Shown here piece after piece: positions 53,635 to 60,563 of a stretch of 64,000 bases of DNA (positions are counted from its first letter, which is position 1; each line of letters opens with the position of its first letter). The translations under genes were made by a program, and so were the position numbers. This stretch comes from Flavobacteriales bacterium (GTDB lineage Bacteria; Bacteroidota; Bacteroidia; Flavobacteriales_F; PHOS-HE28): positions 248,001-312,000 of the forward strand of contig JADKJM010000019.1 of NCBI GenBank assembly GCA_016721005.1. Reading direction: 5' to 3'. Below the pieces are notes generated by a model. The model had not been told where the DNA came from, did not search any database, and saw only the letters and a program-made list of their open reading frames with translations.

Positions 53635-54411
53635 CTAACCGCGTCTCAGGTCTGCAATCGCTTCATCCGGGTCAACGTCATCCCAGTATTTCCCGATCAA
53701 ACCCTTCAGCTCTGCGAAGCTCTCAGAAATCGGTGCTTCTTCAAAGCCGTCCACATAGCCCGTAACCTTGAACGAAGTGATGTTCCAATCAACGTCCCAT
53801 TGTGCTTCCCCTTGAAGCGCAACAACTTCATACAGGCGCGTTGAAAGCGTCTTAGCAAGATCCTTTGAAATATCACAGTGGAGCGTGGGGCCGTCATCCA
53901 GCTTTAGCGCGATCTTAGGATCGACACCACCAACACGCTGTATTTCGGCATAGACCGTAGTGCTCCCTTTGGCGCACGTATCGCTCGGCAGTTCGAGAGC
54001 CAATCTTGGGTCAAGTTTCGCAAGCATCTTCTTGGTGCCGTTCAAAAATTCAGCTGTGACGTGGTTCCTTGCTGTGAAGTTGTGGATCTCCTTAATTCCT
54101 TCCCGTGCGGGCTTTGGTATACCAGTATAGTCCCGTGTGTGAATTGCTTCCGTGATTCGTTTGTAGGCGCCCGTGATTACCGGAGCATAGATGTGATTTG
54201 CCTTGAATTGCAAGGAAACGCAGTTGTCCTTGATATCAATCAAGCTGATAAACACCTCCTTGCGATCATACTTCTTGTTGGGTTCACTTTCGACAACGCC
54301 CCAAATGGTGTTATCAAGCTCAATCAGTAATAGGCCTAATTCTTTCGCTCGCACCTGATCGGGGTGCGCATTCTTGCCCTTCAGACGCACGGTTATTTGA
54401 TCATTGGCCAT
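53635..54411 (-). CDS. Unknown partner of the PIN-domain protein (candidate antitoxin or effector)
   Basis: 258 residues from ATG 54411 (a TTG two codons upstream is also possible). No domain recognised. The N-terminal third has ITVRLKGKNAHPDQVRAKEL and LGLLLIELDNTIWGVVESE. A central part has EGIKEIHNFTARNHVTAEFL, and the end is acidic (YWDDVDPDEAIADLRRG). It is far larger than classical VapB antitoxins and lacks an obvious AbrB or RHH motif. Operonic with the PIN gene (11 bp gap) and of similarly low GC, so they probably travelled together. Confidence 0.7.
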   Translation of the reverse strand: MANDQITVRLKGKNAHPDQVRAKELGLLLIELDNTIWGVVESEPNKKYDRKEVFISLIDIKDNCVSLQFKANHIYAPVITGAYKRITEAIHTRDYTGIPKPAREGIKEIHNFTARNHVTAEFLNGTKKMLAKLDPRLALELPSDTCAKGSTTVYAEIQRVGGVDPKIALKLDDGPTLHCDISKDLAKTLSTRLYEVVALQGEAQWDVDWNITSFKVTGYVDGFEEAPISESFAELKGLIGKYWDDVDPDEAIADLRRG

Positions 54412-54445
54412 GCCCAAATATAGAGCAAGGATGATACCAAGGCAC

Positions 54446-54480
54446 GCCCGGAAACACGCGCCGATCGCGGGTTTCCGGGC
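54446..54480. other. Long inverted repeat upstream of the PIN-partner operon
   Basis: Ten-bp arms (gcccggaaac / gtttccgggc) with a 15-base loop, 35 bp before the partner's start. It could be an operator for autoregulation or a terminator for transcription from the left. Its position upstream of a toxin-antitoxin-like pair favours the first. Confidence 0.5.
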
Positions 54481-55034
54481 TATACCCTTTAGAACAGGGC
54501 GTTTTGACCTATTTGGCCGCTACTAACTGGTTCCACTTCAAGCGGCGTCCTTCAGCCTGACGGACGGCCAAGGTGTGGCGATGCTCCCCCGCTGACGCGG
54601 ATGTTCCCCCGCTCCCGCGAGTTTGCAATTCGTGGTCCTCATCACCCCCGCGTAACAAGCACCTCCAGCTCCCGCGAGTTTGCAACTCGTGGCCTACCAC
54701 CCCTCCACGTACTTCCGGTCATTCGCTGCGGCGAAAACCCACCCCCCCCCGGTTACAGGCGCGGCACTTTGCTTCCCGCACTCCCGCGAGTTCAAACCTT
54801 CGCAGGGTCTGTCGCGCTCTGGCGACGACCCTGCGCCCACGAAGCCGGGGCTTGGAAGAATTTCTTTACGCTGATCCCAACGCATCTTAAACCTCCGCAA
54901 AACCGTCTGTTGCTCCCCGCCATGAGCCGGGATAAGCGTGCGACCTGCGGCATCGCAACCAGCATTGGCGATATCTTGAACAGGCCCAGGGTATCCGAGA
55001 CGGAATACCCTGCTGTTGTTTAAGGGTTTAGTAG
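54481..55034. other. Gene-free stretch rich in short dispersed repeats
   Basis: No convincing gene. It contains palindromic copies of ctcccgcgagtttgcaa-tcg (54612-54635, 54669-54692, partial at 54781), a 27-bp fragment of the GH3-gene 3' end (54700-54726), and scattered remnants of ordinary composition. Possible frames have poor codon bias and no homology-like motifs. Confidence 0.6.
54700..54726. repeat. Third copy of the GH3-gene 3'-end sequence (27 bp)
   Basis: Identical over 27 bp to 59844-59870, within the direct repeat that starts at 59839. It encodes ANDRKYVEG on the minus strand, as in the last codons of the GH3-family gene (60564-62069). It lies about 290 bp from the PIN-partner gene. 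Confidence 0.75.
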
Positions 55035-55064
55035 TTGTAGATATAGGGACCGTGAATAGATTTG
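55035..55064 (+). promoter_or_regulatory. Bacteroidota promoter (TTG, 19 bp, TAGATTTG)
   Basis: -33 TTG at 55035-55037 and -7 TAGATTTG at 55057-55064, with 19 bp between, the best-spaced Bacteroidota promoter in the window. The gene start at 55081 lies 16 bp downstream, giving a very short leader. Confidence 0.7.
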
Positions 55065-55080
55065 CGTTAACCCAACGAGC

Positions 55081-56488
55081 ATGTTAAGGATCACCCTACT
55101 TACGCTTGCCAGCCTAACCACTATCTGCTACGGCAACAACATCATTGTGTCCGAGATCGGACTCCGGCCAAAACACAGTGCAACACACCGTGAGCGTTGG
55201 CTTCCGGGTAGCGTGGGAGAACAGTTGGCGGACGTCGACCAACGAGAGCAACTACGACGGTGCGTGGGTGTTCATTAAATTCCGGAAGAATGGCACCTCG
55301 GAGTGGCGGCACTGTACGCTGGATGGAACAGCCTTCAGCGCTTCTCCCGGAAGCGACATTACCGTGCCGACCGACCGCAAGGGGGCCTTCCTCCACCGCG
55401 CAAGTGATGGGATCGGGGATGTGGACTATGCAGGCAACTCCCTGACATGGGCATACGGAGAGGACGGTGTGCTCGACAACGATTCCGTACAAGTGAAGGT
55501 GTTCGCTATAGAGATGGTGTATATCCCGGCAGGTGCCTATTACCTAGGTAGCGGCGGCTCCGAAGTGAATTGCTTCCGAGCAGGGGCTACGAACTCGGCT
55601 TTCCTTGTTACCGGTCCTGCTGCTATCCCACTGGGGAATACCGCCGGCTCGCTCAACCTGAACAGTGGTGGTGCCGGAACCCTGCTCCCTGCTACTTACC
55701 CCAACGGATACGCGGCCTATTGGATCATGAAGTATGAAAGCAGCCAGCAGCAGTTCGCCGACTTTCTAAACCACCTCATGCTCGCCCAAGCCACACCGAA
55801 TTACACCTCCTCGAATTTCACGGGTTCCACACACCCTGCTTTCCAACCGCTGGTGGCTGACAGGGCATACAACGATCTCGGCATCGCCCAAGCAACCGCC
55901 TTTGCCGACTGGGCCGCACTGCGGCCGTTCTCCGAATTGGAATTCGAGAAGGCTTGTCGCGGGGTGAACATCCAACCCGTAATGAATGAGTACGTGTGGG
56001 GTTCCACCACCATCACCCAACTGCTCACGCTACAGAATGATGGCTTGGTGAACGAGGATGTGGGCACCCCGCTGGGCGCGAACGCTGTTTACCGGAATTC
56101 GAATGGATCTGGTCCCATCGCCCATCCGGTTCGTGTGGGTCTTTTCGCGCGTACCACGGGTTCAACCCGAGAACTCAGTGGCGCGACCTACTATGGCCTT
56201 ATGAACATGGGGGACAACCTCCATGAATTCTGCATCTACGCTGGCAGTGTGTCCGGTCAAGCCATCGATGCGTCCATACATGGGGATGGTTACCTCGATG
56301 CCGCGGGTGCCACGGATATCGGCTCATGGGCCTCCGCATCCGCGTTCGGGGTGCGCGGTGGGCGTTATTATGGCGGTGCAACTACGAACAATGAGATGAG
56401 AACATCGGATAGAACGGGTGCCGGTAATGCATCTGTTGGTGGAGGAAGTAACCAACGCGGGATCCGTTTGGCCCGTACTGCTCCATGA
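55081..56488 (+). pseudogene. FGE-sulfatase (SUMF1)-like secreted protein, frameshifted near its 5' end
   Basis: The promoter and a signal peptide (MLRITLLTLASLTTICYGNN, then IIVSEIGL) lie in the frame starting at 55081, but the mature domain continues in another frame (SGQNTVQHTVSVGFRVAWEN, to the stop at 56488). The join is at about 55160-55172: one missing base in ggactccggcc would restore EIGLSGQN. The body is a formylglycine-generating-enzyme-like fold: WRTSTNESNYDGAWVFIKFR, VFAIEMVYIPAGAYYLGSGG, AYWIMKYESSQQQFADFLN, RPFSELEFEKACRG, NEMRTSDRTGAGN and QRGIRLAR. The wording fits the Bacteroidota SUMF1-like family. It is either a real inactivating mutation or a sequencing slip; overlap with the next gene argues the operon is used. 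Confidence 0.8.
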
Positions 56489-57024
56489 ACCGCATCCGCA
56501 TGTTCACCCTTCGTTCATCACTCATCTTGCTGGGGCTGTATATGATCAGTCCAGTTATGGCACAGAACAGCCTTATTTTCGGTGGTGGTTCAGGCGATGG
56601 CTGGACTACTGCGACCTATGCTCAATCCGAAGAGAACATTTTCACTGGTGGCTATGGGGATGGTTGGTCGAGCGCATCCTATCAACAAACCGAACACATC
56701 ATTTTCGCGGGCGGTTATGGTGATGGATGGGCATCGGATTCGATTCCCGGCGAGATCATCTTGGCCTTGGTGGAAACACATCCGACATGGGAGATCAACG
56801 CTTGGCCGAATCCTGTGGGCAGTGTGCTCAATGTCGCGGTTAGCGGTACCGTCGGTAAGCTGACTGCGGAGGTTCTTAACGCAGGTGGTTCATCGATGGG
56901 TGTGTACCAATATTCCAATGCGCAGTTATTCCAAGTTCCAATACCTGAGACTACCGGCGCGTACCTCATTCGCTTATTCACCAAGGAAGGCGCAACTGGA
57001 AGTATCCGGGTGATCAAGAACTGA
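56485..57024 (+). CDS. Small T9SS-exported protein with GGYGDGW repeats
   Basis: 179 residues. Its ATG overlaps the stop of the SUMF1-like gene (ATGA), so the two are translationally coupled. Signal peptide near LILLGLYMISPVMAQ. Three 21-residue repeats follow, IF(G/T/A)GG(S/Y)GDGW at about residues 31, 52 and 73. A T9SS type A sorting domain closes the protein: INAWPNPVGSVLNVAVSG, then TGAYLIRLFTKEGATGSIRV. It is probably exported with or as an anchor partner for the upstream protein. Confidence 0.82.
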   Translation: MNRIRMFTLRSSLILLGLYMISPVMAQNSLIFGGGSGDGWTTATYAQSEENIFTGGYGDGWSSASYQQTEHIIFAGGYGDGWASDSIPGEIILALVETHPTWEINAWPNPVGSVLNVAVSGTVGKLTAEVLNAGGSSMGVYQYSNAQLFQVPIPETTGAYLIRLFTKEGATGSIRVIKN

Positions 57025-57035
57025 TCTTCCCCCTA

Positions 57036-57058
57036 CTGCCGCGAGTTTGTAACTCGTA
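57036..57058. repeat. Dispersed palindrome, cgagttTGyaactcg family
   Basis: Core cgagtttgtaactcg, an imperfect dyad. Related copies lie at 54612-54635 and 54669-54692, with a partial copy at 54781. It lies in the 57025-57239 gap, where no gene is visible. Confidence 0.7.
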
Positions 57059-57239
57059 CCCGACCCCAACGGGTGGATCAGCGTAGCCTATGATCGCGTC
57101 TTACGTGCCCCCTTCCTGCACGCCTCATTGCCGCACATTATAACACCTCCCCGCCGCCCAAGGTGTTCACACCGGCACCATTTCGCGGTTCGCCTTTCCT
57201 TCTCTTTCTTTGAATGACCCATTATTACACACACTGGCG

Positions 57240-59789
57240 ATGAACCGCATTGCGACCCTCCTGCTCATGGTCACCCTGGGCACCACACAAGCCTTCGCCC
57301 AGGACGGCGCGCTTGACCTCTCCTTCAATCCCATGGACGAGGGCATGGGCAATGGCGATGCCGCACTCTATGAACCCGATGTACGGGCGATCGCCGTGCA
57401 GACCGATGGCAGGATGCTGGTAGGTGGTGGGTTCGGCAGCTTCGAGGGTTCCACGGTGAAGCGCATGGTGCGCGTACTGCCGGATGGCAGTGTGGATCCC
57501 TCCTTCACGCTGGGTTTCCTCAATTCGGGCATCAATGCCATCGTGGTGCAACCGAACGGCAAGATCCTGGTGGGCGGCGTGTTCTATCAGGCCATCGGCT
57601 CCCCTTACAACCACATTGTGCGCTTGAACGCGGATGGGTCCGTGGATGCGAGTTTCAACCCCGGGGTGGGTCCGGATTTCGATGTGAACACCATCGCGCT
57701 ACAACCGGATGGGAAGGTCGTCATCGGTGGGGCCTTCACCAGTTTCAACGGCCTACCGCGCAACCACATCGCGCGCCTGAATGCGAACGGCACGCTGGAC
57801 ACCGGCTTCAACCCCAATGCAGCCCCGCCGGGGGAGGTGCATGCGGTAGTGGTGGACGGCAACGACAAGATCTGGGTGGGAGGCGAATTCGCGGCGGTTA
57901 CCGGAACCACGCACAAGAGCATTGTGCGCTACAACCCGGACGGTTCGGTGGATGTGAGCTTCAACGCCGGCACGGGGGTTACCGTGGGCGTATCCGCCAT
58001 CGGTCGGATCCGGAGCATGTGCATCCTGCCGGACCAGCGGATGATGATCGGTGGCGGCTTCTCCAGCTACAACGGGACAATTCGCAATAGCGTCACCACG
58101 CTGCTGCCTGATGGCAGCATGGACCCCGCCTTCACCGGCTCGGGGCCCGGTGGATCGGTGTATGCCGTAGCGGTACAACCGGACAGCTTGATCCTGGTGG
58201 CCGGCGACTTCGGCACCTACAATGGACAATTGCGTAACGACCTGGCGCGGATATACCCGGATGGCACCGTGGACCCCACTTTGGTCTCCGGCGGGGAGGC
58301 CGTGAGCACGATCCGCGCGGTGGCCCCCTTGGCCGATGGCAAGATGATGATCGGGGGTGATTTCCTGTTCTACGATGGCCTCGGACGCTATGCGGTAACG
58401 CGCTTGCATAACGATGGCTCCTGGGACAACACCTTCGGACCCGGTACCGGCGCCAACCTCTCGGTATTGGCGGTGGCTCCGCTGAACGATGGCAAGTTGC
58501 TCGTCGGTGGCGCGTTCACCTTGTACAATGGCGAGGTGGCCCGCCGCGTGATCAGGCTCAATGCCGATGGCACGCTGGACCCCGACTTCGGACCTGTTGG
58601 TGAAGGATGTGGGAACAATGTGGAAGCGATCGTGGTGCAACCGGATGGGCGGATCCTGATCGCCGGGTTCATCAGCAGCTTTGATGGACTGCCCCGGCTG
58701 GGCATCGCGCGCCTGAACGCTGATGGCGCCCTCGACCCCTCCTTGGATCCCGGGCTGGGCACGGACGGGGCCGTGCATGCCATGGCACTGCAGCCGGATG
58801 GGCGGATCATCATCGCGGGAACCTTCAACAACTACAACGGCACGGCGCGAAAAGGCATCGCACGGATCCTGCCGGATGGCACCTTGGACACAAGCTTCGA
58901 TCCCGGTACGGGTGTGCTCGGCGGTGTCGTTCCCTCGGTCTACTCCCTCGCGCTACAGCCGGATAGCAGTGTTGTGATCGCCGGTGCTTTCACCTCCTTC
59001 AATGGCACCACACGGAATAACATTGCGCGGTTGGCGTGGGATGGGTCCGTGGACCTCTCCTTCGACCCGGGTGCTGGACCGAACCTTACTGTGCGCAGCG
59101 TACAGCTGCAACCGGATCAGCGCATCATCATCGGCGGTGATTTCACGAGTTACAGTGCAACCCAGCGCAAACGGGTCGCACGATTGAACCCCGACGGTTC
59201 GCTCGATGCCTCGTTCAACAGTGCCAACGGAGCGAACAGCTATGTGATGACCTGCCTGCTTCAGGGCGATGGAAAAGTGATCATCGGTGGCGAGTTCGAC
59301 CACTACGGCGGCGCGGTCCGGGGGAATGTGGCACGTGTGAATGCCGATGGCTCCCTGGATTCATCCTTCAACACAGGGATAGGCGCAGAGATGGCACAGT
59401 TCTCAACTTCCAGCGTGATGGCGTTGGCCACACAGACTGGCGGTGCGCTCATCATCGGCGGCCAGTTCCACAAGGTCAATGGTGTCGGACGGAATCGCAT
59501 CGCGCGCTTGAACAACACGTTCGTAGGCGTGGAAGAACAAGCAGCGGACGAGGGGGTGTTGATCCTCCCGAACCCCGCACGGGATCACCTGACGATCCAG
59601 TTGAACGACCGATGGAGCGGTGCGGAGATCCACATCACCTTGTTCGACCTATTGGGGAACGCGGTGCTGCAACAGCGATCATCGTCCATCAACCCGACGA
59701 TCGATACCGGTGACCTGGCTCCAGGGACCTACGTCCTGCGACTTACAAGTGGAAGTACCCGGCTCATGCGCAAGGTTGTGATCGGTTGA
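57240..59789 (+). CDS. Delta-60-repeat T9SS-exported protein
   Basis: 849 residues from ATG 57240, with signal peptide MNRIATLLLMVTLGTTQAFAQ. The body is about 14 delta-60-type repeats of roughly 50-55 residues, each with a VQPDGKILVGG-like strand, a FNG-like turn, an IARLNADGSLD-like strand and a SFNPG-like end, forming a beta-propeller-like surface. A T9SS type A sorting domain ends the protein: GVLILPNPARDHLTIQLNDR, WSGAEIHITLFDLLG, LAPGTYVLRLTSG...RKVVIG. The family is common on Bacteroidota surfaces. The function is unknown. Confidence 0.9.
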   Translation: MNRIATLLLMVTLGTTQAFAQDGALDLSFNPMDEGMGNGDAALYEPDVRAIAVQTDGRMLVGGGFGSFEGSTVKRMVRVLPDGSVDPSFTLGFLNSGINAIVVQPNGKILVGGVFYQAIGSPYNHIVRLNADGSVDASFNPGVGPDFDVNTIALQPDGKVVIGGAFTSFNGLPRNHIARLNANGTLDTGFNPNAAPPGEVHAVVVDGNDKIWVGGEFAAVTGTTHKSIVRYNPDGSVDVSFNAGTGVTVGVSAIGRIRSMCILPDQRMMIGGGFSSYNGTIRNSVTTLLPDGSMDPAFTGSGPGGSVYAVAVQPDSLILVAGDFGTYNGQLRNDLARIYPDGTVDPTLVSGGEAVSTIRAVAPLADGKMMIGGDFLFYDGLGRYAVTRLHNDGSWDNTFGPGTGANLSVLAVAPLNDGKLLVGGAFTLYNGEVARRVIRLNADGTLDPDFGPVGEGCGNNVEAIVVQPDGRILIAGFISSFDGLPRLGIARLNADGALDPSLDPGLGTDGAVHAMALQPDGRIIIAGTFNNYNGTARKGIARILPDGTLDTSFDPGTGVLGGVVPSVYSLALQPDSSVVIAGAFTSFNGTTRNNIARLAWDGSVDLSFDPGAGPNLTVRSVQLQPDQRIIIGGDFTSYSATQRKRVARLNPDGSLDASFNSANGANSYVMTCLLQGDGKVIIGGEFDHYGGAVRGNVARVNADGSLDSSFNTGIGAEMAQFSTSSVMALATQTGGALIIGGQFHKVNGVGRNRIARLNNTFVGVEEQAADEGVLILPNPARDHLTIQLNDRWSGAEIHITLFDLLGNAVLQQRSSSINPTIDTGDLAPGTYVLRLTSGSTRLMRKVVIG

Positions 59790-59838
59790 GTGGATACGAA
59801 CGGATAGTCGGCGCCGTGGATGCAACCAGCGCGATCAC

Positions 59839-59906
59839 CCCAACCCCTCCACGTACTTCCGGTCATTCGCCAACATCGGCACCTTGCTTTGCGCATCGTT
59901 CATGCC
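59839..59906. repeat. Left 68-bp direct repeat, copy of the GH3-gene 3' end
   Basis: 66 of 68 bases match 60568-60635, the last codons of the GH3-family gene, in the same orientation and 729 bp away. Read on the minus strand it encodes LANDRKYVEGLG and then a stop (TGA, from 59835-59837). The HEPN stop codon (59900-59902) falls inside it. Confidence 0.92.
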
Positions 59907-60247
59907 CGGTCTTCCGCTTCGATGATCCGATGCAACGCGGTGTGCAATGCCGGTATCTCGTTCTCCAGGACATCCCAAACGATATCGTAGTCGATTCCGA
60001 AATAGTGATGGATGAGAACGTCGCGCATGCCGGCCATTTCCGACCAGTTGATGTTCGGATACTTCTGGCGCAGTTCGACCGGTAGTTTCTTCACGGCCTC
60101 GCCAATGACCTCCAAACTGCGCACAATCGCACGGCTATTTGTTTCATCGTCCAACAAGGCCGCGCGGTCGCGGTCCTTGCGCAAGCGCATCAGGTAGTCG
60201 CACTCCGCTTCGATGTGTTTCAGGAAGTCAAGCAGTGAGGGGGACAT
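59900..60247 (-). CDS. hepT: HEPN-domain toxin (HepT-like, DUF86)
   Basis: 115 residues, all helical. The RX4HXY RNase-type motif is intact: Arg75, His80 and Tyr82 in RDVLIHHYF. The C-terminal VWDVLENEIPALHTALHRII is typical of DUF86. It forms the toxin half of the HEPN/MNT module with the overlapping upstream gene (20-bp overlap, 60228-60247). HepT toxins cleave tRNA or other RNA unless AMPylated or bound by the MNT partner. The stop lies in the left copy of the GH3 direct repeat. Confidence 0.9.
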   Translation of the reverse strand: MSPSLLDFLKHIEAECDYLMRLRKDRDRAALLDDETNSRAIVRSLEVIGEAVKKLPVELRQKYPNINWSEMAGMRDVLIHHYFGIDYDIVWDVLENEIPALHTALHRIIEAEDRA

Positions 60248-60539
60248 GCTCGACCTGCTTTAGGATGTGCTCCGCCGTGAAGCGGTTCAGCGACTGCGGG
60301 GTGACCAGTTCCACCGAGCGTCCGAGCAGTTCGTGCAGGAAGCGTGAAAGGCCGACCAGATTGCGCAGTGACTTGCGCGCCGGATCGAACTCGACAAGCA
60401 GATCCACATCGCTGTCAGCGCGGGCCTCGTCGCGTGCGAACGAACCGAACAAGCCCAAGCGCTCCACTCCGAATGCGGAGATCTCCGCTCCGTGCAGGTG
60501 AAGCACTTCCAGTAATTCCGCCTTGTTCAACACGTTCAT
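60228..60539 (-). CDS. mntA: MNT-domain nucleotidyltransferase antitoxin (MntA-like)
   Basis: 103 residues from ATG 60539 (the frame extends 7 codons further). The minimal nucleotidyltransferase motif GSFARDEARADSDVDLLVEF gives G32-S33 and D44-x-D46, as in MntA. It neutralises HepT by adding AMP near the HEPN active site. First gene of the two-gene module. The start is 29 bp from the right direct repeat, so the pair is enclosed tightly between the two GH3-end copies. Confidence 0.9.
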   Translation of the reverse strand: MNVLNKAELLEVLHLHGAEISAFGVERLGLFGSFARDEARADSDVDLLVEFDPARKSLRNLVGLSRFLHELLGRSVELVTPQSLNRFTAEHILKQVEHVPLTA

Positions 60540-60563
60540 TGGGCAAGCGAAAGTACGCACCCG

